64,000 nucleotides of DNA from Candidatus Obscuribacterium magneticum (lineage in GTDB: Bacteria; Elusimicrobiota; Elusimicrobia; F11), in the NCBI GenBank assembly GCA_020523905.1, contig JAJAPZ010000007.1, positions 1 to 64,000 of the forward strand, given 5' to 3'. The notes below the pieces were generated by a model, which was not told the DNA's origin, made no database searches, and saw only the letters and a list, made by a program, of their open reading frames with translations. A program made the translations under genes and the position numbers. Position 1 is the stretch's first letter. Every line of letters starts with the position of its first letter. This document shows, one piece after another, positions 51,601 through 63,600 of this stretch.

Positions 51601-54600
51601 ATCCCGCCATACGGACACGACAAGCAATGAGGCAGAGGCGGTGGTGACGGCCGTCGATTATGATGTGACACAATTCGATGTTTATGGCCGGGCCATTGAA
51701 ACGCGCGAAGACATCCGTCGCACCACACTTGAAGACATCCGCCATACCAGTTCTGCGGTTGACATCCATACGATACGTTCGATCAATACCACGTTTAACG
51801 GCTTGGGCCAGGTGGGATTGAAGGTGGAGGTGACCCAGAATCCGGAGACCGGCGTCACCACACTTGTTAAGCAATCTTCATCTTATGACACCGAGGGCCG
51901 GTTGGCTGATCAAGTCGAGGAGAGTACGACGCGGGGAGCCAACCCCGCTTTCGAGAAGACCGTGACCACCCACAGTTCTCTTTATACTTACGATGCCGGC
52001 TCAGGACGGGTCCTGGGCTATGTTCAAGAGGTGACCTCGACCGACGCCCCCCTCCTGGTCACCACCACCCAGCGCTCTGGGATCGACTACAACCTTGAAG
52101 GGCAGCAGCTCGGTTGGAAGGATTTCGTTCATGAGATCGGAGGGGATATCGACCATACCTTTACCACCGAAAGAAGCGATATGGCTTATAACCGGAACCG
52201 CCTCGTGAAGTTTAAGGATGTGACTTACGATGGCGAAAAACAGGAACCCAATGAATTGACCCGAACACAAACCCTGGAAACGTTTTTTAACGAGGAAACC
52301 GGCCTTGTGATGCAGACAGAGCAACGGACGACCGAAACAGGTCTCATGACAACGCCGGAGACGGGGCCGTCCGGTACGGGAGCTCTCCTTAATCATATCC
52401 GCGAGGTAATCCGCTCTGACATCGAATACAACACCCAGGGGCAGGAGACCGATTACCGGGAAACCATCCATGACAACCAGACGCCGGAGCTCACCGAAGA
52501 GACGGCTCGTACCAATGCCGTTTATACAGGCGGACTTCTCACCTCCTATACCGAGACTTCACACCGCTTTTCGGCGGATGAGTCCTTCGATACCACCGTT
52601 CGGGTTGATCATACGCTTGGTTATGACGGCTTTGGGAGGCTACAGGAGGACATAAACACCGAACACGACGCTTATGGCGCCGTTCTAGATCATATCCGAC
52701 GTCAGTGGTACGATGGAACAGGCCGGAACAATAAGACGTGGGAGGAAACAAAACGTCGAGGCACCGACGTTGTCCAGACCGTTCACCGGTCGAATATCCG
52801 CTACACCCAAAGAGGGGATCAAGCTTCCTACACCGAAACGCAGCAATCAACCGAGCGGCCGGATGTGACCGTCACCGTCGAGTGGCAGGCCCGCGGGGGG
52901 ACGCGGGAGGGCTACAATGAAATGGGTCAGTTGGTTGGATTCCATCAAGTGGAGACAAGCGAAGGAGAAACGCTCAACCGGGCCGTGGAAACCGACCGCT
53001 CCCAAATCCAGTACACGAACGTGGGCCAAATCGCCCGCTATAACGAGGTTCGGCACGACAGCGCAACGCCGGACCTAGAAGAGCAGGTCCTTTGGACGGG
53101 AGACTATAACGGCAAAGGCCTTCTGGCACAAAATAACGTGACGACACATCGACTCGACCGGTCACCGGGGGGGACTCTTTTGGATGTGACGGTTGAACAG
53201 GATATTCAAAATAGTTACGACGCGCTCGGCCGGATCAACCACAGCATCACCGAAAGCCATGAGACCTCTCCCGGTAGTATTATTAACGCAACGACCCGTG
53301 AGGAGAAATTCGACATTCAGTACCTTCAAGATCAGCAGGTCGGTTACGCCCTTCGCAACTGGGATGCCTACAATATCTCCCACAATATCTTCAGTACCAC
53401 CATCCGCCGGAACGTTGTTTATGACGATTTAAGACGCCTCATGGAATATGACGAAGAAGTGGATGCCCCGGTTTACGACGGTTCAAATAAATTGTTGCCG
53501 CGGCTCACCCATTGGAGTGCCGAGGATTATAACAGCGACGGGCAACTGACGGGTTTCGTGAAAGATGAAATAGAGTATGACGAAGTGGAGCCCGTTCAAT
53601 TCAACCCCGCCGAAATGACGCCCCGTTCCGAAACGCAAACCGTTCACAGCCGAGTTCAATACAACACGGACGGAACCGAGGCCTCTTATTATGAATCCAG
53701 TCACCAAACATGGCGGGATGGGGCCGAGACGTTGTCGGAGGTGACCCGGTCCGGGATTCACAACAATGGGTTGGGGCAGATGTCGGCGTGGCGGGAGATG
53801 GGCACAAACACCACCTTCCAAGACGGCGTGCTTCTGCGCGAATTGGCCGTTGACACCACGTGGAAAGCCGGCGGACCGGGCTGTGAAGGCGGATATCTTC
53901 GGAGTGGCCGCATGGGAGCGTATCAGCAGGTTGTCAATCAGGTCTCTCTGCGGGATATTTTCCAGGTCACTGAAACCACCCAATGGTCGGGGGCGGTGTA
54001 TAACAAGGAAGGATCCCTCGTCACCTACAATCAAAACGTCCTGAGACGGGGTTTGAGTCAGGAAAAAATGATCATCCCTACGGAATGGAGCCTTTTGTCC
54101 GAGCTTCAAAAGGCCGAATACCTGAGCCGTTTCGTGTATGTATTGGATGACGGCCGCGCCGTCGCGTGGCGGGATCTTCCGACACTGGCCCGGGTGGATT
54201 TGGTGGCCATTGGGCGCGCCCGAATCAACGGGAAAGACGTCCGACTGCGGGCCATGGTCGTTCAAAGTCGCCTGGATTCCACGGTGGAAACCCAGCGTCT
54301 TACAACCCTCTATAACGAAATGGGCCTCACGAAGGAGTACAACGAGTTGGTGAAAGAGAACTCACTCAAAACCAACCGCGAATGGAAGGGACTCGCTTTC
54401 AACGCCAAAGGGCAGGCCATGCAGGTTCACGAAGTCACCGAAGGGCCGACCGGAGAGATCACCACGGCCGATCGCGACCGGATCCAATACGATCTTCACA
54501 ACCGCATGCTGGGCTACCGGGAGGAGTCGCATTCTGATTTTTCTCCGGCCTTAACGACCCGACAGATTGTTTTAAACAGTTATGACGCGTTGGGGCGGCT

Positions 54601-57600
54601 CTCCGATCAGGAGCGGTCTGTTCATGAATCCGGCGGGGGGCTCGATCGGCACTCGACGGTTATTTTGCGGGATGTTTCCTACGACCGGTTCGACCGTCAG
54701 CAGGGTTACAACCAGGTGCAGTTCGACGGGTTGGCGGTTGTGATCGGACCCCGGAGCTATCAATGGGATGACCGGTTTAATGAAGCCAAAAGAAATATGG
54801 ATGTTTCCCCAGACTGGGGAGACCTTTTCTTTTATGGGGATAGTTTGGGCGACGCCGATCGCCGCACTCTCACCGCGGGTCGAGCTTTGGCGGATCATTT
54901 GGTCACGGTCACCGCCATGCGGGGGATCAATTATGACCTTATGGGCAACCAGTGGGGCTACTTAAGAGTTCAGCGTCAGGCGGGACATCAAGCCGGCGGC
55001 ACAACCGGCGGAGCCGCCGTTTTTGAATCGGCCCAGTCTACCGTGCGGTCCGGCTCGCAGTATTACCATTCGGGGCGGCAGGCGGGGTTGGCGAGCGGCT
55101 ATAAAGAGGTCACAAGGACAAACGCCTCCGCCATCGAAACCATTTCCCAAACACGCGGCATTCAATACGACAAGGGCCGCCAGACAAGCCTCTCCATTCA
55201 GACAGAGCTTAAAGGGGAGGTCGTTGTCAGGGGCGAGAGGAAGGAGATCCAGAAAAAGACGACGACGGCCCGGCACGGCATCCTGTACAACGCCGCCGGA
55301 CTTCAGTCCTATTCCATTGATGACACGGTGGAGAACGGCCTTCGCAGCACAACCGTTACCGAGAACCTTCAATTTGACGCCAAGGGGCGCGTGATGAAAA
55401 CGGAATCCACGACGTGGGTGGAAGGGGAGACCACGCGCTTGGCCTATTTCCTGGATGATCAGGAGATCGATCCCTCCCTTGTCGCCCTGTTGGAGAAAAA
55501 TCCCGACCTGCCCATCCAAGGCATTGAAATCCGCGAGGTACCCCACCGGGTGAGCGAGAAAACCGTCGTCACCCGCCAGGCGATTGAATACGACGCCTTG
55601 GATCGCCAGGTGGCGTACACGGAGGTGACCCGTTCTCCCGGGGGTGTCCTCACAGTCACAAAAGTAGAAGGCGTTGAATTCGACAAGTTTGGCCGCCAGA
55701 CCCGTTATCATTCGGTGACGCAAACCGAAGGGTGGGATCTGACCTATTACATTGACGGCGTCGAAGTGGACGCGAAGACGCTCCTCGATCTGTTGAACGG
55801 CCGGACGGCCCTTCAGGATTTTCTGGATGGGGCGGAGCTCGATCCCCAGATCCTCATCGATCAGTTGGATGGGGGGAGCGTCCTGGATTTATTGCCGACG
55901 GGACAGATGACGATTTGGCAAGCCCTTTCACTCGGACTCATTGTCACGGGACGGAAAAAGACCCGCATCGAAGATCCCGACCATTTGGATCCGGATCGGG
56001 CCAAGGACTCCACCCGTTACGATATTGAGTATGACGCGAATGGGAACATGTCCCGTTACCAAGAAATAATGACGGATTTCAAATCGGGGATTCTGAGCCA
56101 GGAGACCCAAGTCCGGATGACGTATAACGAATTCAACAAGGTGGACTCCCAAGTTTCCGCCACCGAGACCTCTTACGGCGTTCATCAGGACGGACAACCC
56201 GATGTCCCTCCTCAATCCCAGAGTTTTATGGAGAGTCGTATTTTTTATGTTTATGACGGACGGGGAAACCTGAAAGGCGCCGGCGGGGGTTCCGTCACCA
56301 CCAGCGAAGATTTTGTCGCAGAAAGTCGCACCCGCCAGGTCAGCGAGGATTACTTCAGCCTGATCGGCTCCCAGGCGAAGAACGTGTTCTCCAAAGTGAC
56401 GTCCCGGACCGTGAATGGGGACGGCGTCGTCATTGAAGGGAAGGCCACGCGCTTGAACTCCTACGACCTCCGGGATGGTTCCGCTCTGGCGTCTTATGAG
56501 ATTGGGACATCCGATACATACGATGCGGTGGCGAAGACCTTGACCCACACCAAGAGCCGGCAGATTTCAACAGCGGTCAACGGCGAACTGAAAACGTTAT
56601 TGACTCTCAACGACAACCTGACCTCTTACCCTGACAAATCGGAGCGGAAGAACCAGCGCGTGAGCCAGTCGTCTATGGTGAATCATTATGGTGAGGATGG
56701 CCACCTCGCCTATGCCGACGGCTTCGAAGGTGCCTTCGCCAATGACGGTCATGACAACTTGACCTATAGCCGCTCTCAACAAACTTATGAAGCCGTGGGC
56801 GATCGGGCGCGATTGAAGACCGTGCGCAATGATTCTTTGGGTGAACGTGCGGATGGGAAAAGCCTTTCCCGAAACCACAGCGTGATCGATTACGACCTAC
56901 ACCAGAGCGGGCCCCTCATCGGGGTCGTGAAAAGCGCGCTGGAGACGGGCCACTTCGCCAATCGCGAGTGGGTCATCACCACGGATGAAACCGGCAAGAT
57001 TAAAGACAGTGGTTATCTGTTTTCGAAAGGAGACATCACAAATCTCTACGATGAGGTCTATTTGGGGGAGGCGAAATTGACCCGCTCCGTTGTGAAGACG
57101 GATTCCTGGAGAGCCGACGGGACCTTCACGCACGATGAAAAGTTTACGGAGTATTTCTATGACAGGCTGGGTCATGTGACAGGGGCGGAAGGGGCGGGTG
57201 AGGATACCCGGCATCGCGAGCTGGAAGATGGGGAACTGAGCTCTGGGGGTGTCAGCACAACGAGCGTGTATAACGAGAAAGGGGATCTTTACACCCTGAC
57301 CACCACCCACACGCTGATGTATTACCAAGATGTTATCAACAACCAAGCACGCCTGACGAAGTCCGTCTCTGATTCAGATACGGTTTATCCGTTTGGTTCG
57401 GTAGCGGACACTCAGCATATCGAGGTGACTTACGGAAATGACCTCGACACCGGGGAGGTTCTCGAGGCCCGGGGCACGGGACATTTCAATAATCACGAAT
57501 GGGGCTATTCGGATGGAGTGATCGTCAATGTCAGCAATACAATGAACGGGCAGATTCGGCAGGCCTACGAGGTCATCCGCGGCGAAGCGAAGCTGGTCAA

Positions 57601-60600
57601 AACAACCTCCTGGAGTACCACCAACAACCGGGACGGTTCGTACGTCATCATCGATGAGGCCAATCCCAGCGTCACGACCTATGTTTATAACGACAAGGGT
57701 CAGCTTGTGGGTGGCCAGTCCTCCAGCCGTTCCCGTTCAAACGAAATGGGGACAAGAAACGCCGCGGATCCCGCGGCCATTGAAATCAGCCAGACGGTCA
57801 CCGTGACGCAACAGAAGATTGTGGCCATCATGGGAGAGACCCGCACCCTGTGGTCGGAATCGGCGTCGGACTCCGTCCAATTGGATGCCAATGGAGATCC
57901 CCTGGGGTCACGCACAGGGGATCCGGAAGGATCCAAATCCCATCAAAAGATCCGCGTGGATTACACCTACGACATGAAGACGAGCCGGGTCCTCGGGGGC
58001 CGGGGCCACGGGACGACTCAATCGATGGATTATTATGGGAATGTGTCCTTGGGAACCATCGATCAGGAATTTATCGGCAAGGCCAACCAGGCCCGCTTGT
58101 TTAAATCCACCACTGTCACGGACACGGAAAATGTGGACCGGACCTACAGTCATCAGCAGACGGAGATGGTGAATAATTATGACGACAATGGCTTGTTGAT
58201 GGGGGCTTCTTCCATGGGGGCCTTTGTCAATGTGAATGAGTCGGGCGATACATCAGACGGGCAGATTTCCCAAACCTTCCGCGTGTTGAACGGGCAGGCC
58301 AAGCTCAACACCAACACCACCATCACAAATTCGGCGGGGTCCGATGGGGGGACGAGCTATCAAGCGGTGACGGTGCGTTATTCCTATAACGGGTTGGGAT
58401 ATCTCACCGGGGCCCATGTGGGGGAAGGCGACGGCTATTTGGAATCGACGGACTCCGAAGGCAACCAGACCCGCGGCAACATTCGCCAGACGTATGAAAT
58501 CATACTCAACCAGGCCCGCCTGACCTCCTCCACCACCGTCACCCGCATGGAGCATGTCGATGGGGCCTTTACCGATCAGACCCTGGTGATCTTTTATGAA
58601 AACGATTCCATCAAAGGCTTGCTCCAAAACGCCTACAGCCGGGATCCCCTAGATCCCACTACACCGGAGGGTGAAAACCACTGGGAGACCTGGTACATCG
58701 ATGGAGAGGGCCACAGGCAGGAAGTCCATGGGACAATCGTCCAGACCTTTGATCTCAACGTCATCACTCGCACAGGTCAGGCCAAGGTGGTGGAGTCCAA
58801 GAGCTTGGCGGATAGGGTGACCTACAACACCTTGACCCATGAATTTGGAGGAGAGCTTCCCATCCATCCGCACATGAATAGCTATTCGTTGAATACCTAC
58901 GATGAGCGGGGATCCCTCACCAGCGCCTTCTCCGACTCCCGGCGTGTCAACATGGCAGGAGAGATCACCCGCCAAATCCAAATCGCCCTTTATACGACGG
59001 ACGGCGACGGAAATCGCGTTTCGGGTCACATTTATGGGTCCACCTATCGCGAGGGCGCGGATGCAACGGGCACGGGCACAACGAGAATCGAATCGACCGA
59101 TTTTGACACGACCGAGGAGTACACCCTTCTTCCCTACAAAACCTTTATGGGTCAAATGGTGGAGCGCGCCCGCCGCACCAAATCCTTCACCCGCTCAACG
59201 ACCGACAGCATGGATGGCTCCGACAACCACACGGAAACCGAGGTCTTTTACGCGTATAACCGGGACGGCCGCATGGTCGAGGAAAACGAATCGGGTTTCA
59301 GGACCTATGGCCGGGGGTTCTCCATTGGCCATTCGGGGTTTGGTTCTGACCGCAATCCTTGGGATGAGGTCCGCACCGTCATCGATCAGGCGTATGAGAT
59401 CATTCCCATCGGGATCGGCGTGGCGAAACTGAAGAAGAACGTTTCAACGTCCAATACCTATCACTACCGCTTGGATGCGGCCGGCCAGCCGGCCGCCTGG
59501 TTGGGAATGTTGGGAATGAGGAGCCGCCTGGAGGCGCGGCATGGACGGCTCGGCCGGAATGGCGAAACCATCGAGCCGACGACGTTGGACGGAATCGATC
59601 CTCCATTCGGACCCACCGGCCTTAGGCTGGCCATCGAAGGGGGGCGGGACGGCACGACCAACCGGCAAATCCTGACCGTGACGTATGAGAACAGCCGAAG
59701 CGCCCGGGTATTGAGGGGGCAGGGGATTGGCGAGTTCCATCAGGAAGACCGCTACGGAAACCGGACCGAGGGGAAGATTTATCAGGATTATGCGGGGATC
59801 GCCAATCAGGCGCGGTTGAGAACAAACCGGACGATCACAGACACGATCAACCGGGACGACTCCACCAATCACCAGGAAATTGTGACCGAGTACCGGTTGA
59901 ATCAACGGACGGGCCGCATCTTAAACGTTCGGGGCACCGGAGACTTCAATTCCAATGATGGCCATGGGAATGTCACCGTGGGGAGCCTCCAGCAGACTTA
60001 TCACCCGGGCTTTATCGACCGGTATCAGCTCGCCCGCGTCCTTTCCACGATCACCGACAGCACCTCCTCCAATCGAGACGGGTCGCTGACCGTCTCCCAT
60101 AATGTCGTGGATAATACCTATGACGAAACGGATCACGTGGGCCTCTTAATCGGAGTCGATGGATACGGAAACAGCACCACCAACGATCACGGGAATATCA
60201 CCGAGACTTCTCAAATTCAATTGTACGACCTCACCCTGTTGCGTGAGACCGGCCAGGCGCGCGTCCGGGAGCAGAGGTCCCATTCCACCACCACCAACCG
60301 GGATCGTTCCCGCAGTTATCAATCTATGTTGATCACCAACGATTACGATGCCTTTGATGCGAGCCTGGAGAATACGGAAGGGCATGGCCTCCTTCGAACC
60401 GATGATGACCGCGGAGGGTTTACAGTGGGTCTCATTACTCAGATCTATGATCAGGACGTCCTCGATGCGACGGGCCAGCCCAAAGTCTCGAAGACACTAA
60501 CAGAGGTTGTCACCGCGGACGAGACGGATTTTGATAGCGCCACTTTTCAGCCCGCTTTGAGAGCGGATGTGCCGGCTGATGATTACAACCAGAGGGCAGC

Positions 60601-63600
60601 CTTTGAGGGTATTGTCAACCATCTGAAACAGTATAACCCGGACGATCCGACCCATAGAAATTCGGATCGGACTTGGGTCTTTCAAAGTTCGACCGTTGAA
60701 TACGGATACGACGGCTTGGGGCGTCTTAAATCCGCCACGGGGAGCGGGTCCAGCCTGAGTGACGACGGCTTCAGCCGCGACGGCATTCACAACATCACCG
60801 TCGGCACCGTTCAGCAGATTTATTCCATTATCAACAATCAGGCGAAAGTGGTGGAGAACCGGTCGCACACCACAACGCACGCCACCGATCAGGTAGAAGG
60901 AGACCGCAATGTGCAGGATGTCACGGTTTATAACGCCTATGATGACAATGGCGTCCTCATGGCGGTTCGGGCCTCCGGCCTGTTCACCTCCATCGACACG
61001 TCCCGTAACGTCACCCGCGGGCTCCTCACCCAGATTTATGATCAGGAGCTTCTTAAGAACACGGGCCAAGCTAAAGTGAAAGACAGCATCACCCATAGTT
61101 GGGGCTTCAACCGGGATGGATCCATTGTCAAGCAGAAGATGGTCGTCACGACCCGTTACGACGAAGATGGGAGGATTCTAGATGACTCCGATGGAAAGGG
61201 GAACTTTATCGGCGTCCGGGGCGAAGGGACATCGGAAGCGGACGACGGGTTTGGAAACATCACGTTTTCAAATGTCACCCAGTACTATAACCGGGAGTTA
61301 ACTATTCAGTTGGGCCGCGGGATACTTCGGAATACCAAGACCGGAGGGACGGCGTACAACCGGGATGGGTCCTCCGCCGTCATCGAATCAAACCAGGAGA
61401 ACGCCTACACCCCGGGGGGAAAACTAAGCAACGCGACGGGCTGGTCCAGCAGTCTCCTCGATGATGGGTTTGGCAATTACACGTTAAGCTACACGAATCA
61501 GGAATACGACGAAATTATTTTGAGCCGGACCGGACTTTTGCGTGTATCCAAGGCCGTCACCAGCACGAACCCGGCGCGAGGCGATGGAACGACGGCAGGG
61601 GCCAAAAATCAGGACGGCTCATATACAGTACAAAATATGACCGTCACGTACGCCTACGATGCGAGTGGCGTGGCGGTGATGGAAGGGGGCCAAGGCCGCG
61701 AAGGCCGGACCTCCGGCATCGGCGATGGATTCAGCGATGATGGTTACGGGAATAAAAATGCGTCCGTCATTAATCAGACCTATGTGATCCTCAACAATGC
61801 GGCCCGAGTCAGCGGAACGGATTCCCAAAACTTCACCTTGGATTCCAATTATGTGGACGGTCAGGCTCGCGTTCTTGGGCTCAACCGGGACCGGACCTGG
61901 AGTCTGCAGTGGAGCCACACGGACAACTTTTACAATGCGGACGGGAAGCTCGTCGCCAGCGATGGGTGGGTGAAAGGCGTTTCTTCCGACAGTTGGGGAT
62001 CCCTGGCGGAAGGGCAGGCCATCAAGACAATGGGTTGGGACAATGCTGTTGGTACGGTTGCTTCAGGCCATCTCACATGGTCAGAGTCGGATCAGGTCTA
62101 TACCGGTCTCTTCGGTCAGCCCAAGCTCATTCGCCAGACAACCAATTCCTGGTCCACTTCGGTGGACGATGTGGATTCCTTCCAGCGGGTGACGGTGTCC
62201 TACGAGTACGATCCCTCGGGGCAGATGCAGGGAGCCAAAGGCGAAGGTTTTACGCAGAGTGAGGATCACTACGAGAACACAACCTTTGGGACACTGGAGC
62301 AAACGTTCTTAGGAATTCGGGGACAGGCGAGACTGGTGGAGTCCCGAAGCGAGATTGACAACCGGAATGTCGATGGGTCATCTGGTCACCAAAGCATGAC
62401 GGTCACGACGTCGTACGATGCTCTCGGCCGTTACGAATCGGCCGTCGGGCGTGGGACCTCCGACAGCGATGATGGTTACGGGAACATCACCACGGGGTCC
62501 ACCGTCCAAGAATATGATCGGAACCTTCTCACCGTCTACGGCCAGATGAAGGTATTAAAAACCACATCGCAATCTTTCACCCAGAACCATGACAAATCAT
62601 CCACGCGCCAGACGGCCGTCGTCGACTATGAATATAGCGCTGAAGAAGATGTTGTATCGGGATACCTGGTGAATGCGGGATTGTTGGTAGGGGCTCACGG
62701 GACCGTCGATTTCAACTCTGATGATGGCTCGAAGAATATAACCACCGGCTACACATTGCAGGATTATGACCTGGCTTTGCTTGGAAACACGGGCCTTCTT
62801 CGTGTGAAGAAGGCGTCGACCTATGCCAGAACCGACAATTTGGACAGAAGCGTTATGACGCAAGTGACCATTGTCGATTACGCCTACGATGGGCAAGGGG
62901 GAATTCGAGCCGATCGCACCACCGGCCAAACCGCTTCTATCGCTTACGATGGATTCGGGAATACGACGAGATCAGGAGCGTTTGTCCAAGAGCCGGGGTC
63001 ACGGGAGCTCACGATTACAGATGTTGGAGGGACACAGACGTATGGCGAATTCATGGGTCAGGCTCGCCTTGTTCAATCCATCACCACTTCACATACGTTG
63101 GACGATTGGGATCCCCACGGGGCGACGAATGATCAAACCACCGTTTTGACCAACACCTATGATTCGCGGGGCCGCTTGGTGGCGGCCTATGGCTCGGGTG
63201 GATTCACCTCCCATTCCGGCACTGCCCCCGACAACATCGCCTTTGACACGACCACGGGTCAAGTGCGGCAGTTTTACGTCATCCTGAACGGCCAGGCCAA
63301 ACTCCAGGCCGCTGAGACATCAACGGCCACGCAAGCCCGAGACCGATCCCGCTCCGATCAAAGGATGGTCGTCACTTATTCCTATAATAATGACGGCGTG
63401 CTCGAAGGGGCCGCCGGCACCGGAGAAGGGACCGGTGACGACGGCTATGGGAATGTCACCGTCTCCCGGATTTTTCAGTTCTATGAAATCCTTTTGGGCC
63501 AGGCTCGCCTCACAAGGTCCGTCACAGACACGACCTCCACTAACCGGGATGGGTCCTCCAATGTCCAGATCCAAACCCTGGACAATCGTTATCAAGAGTC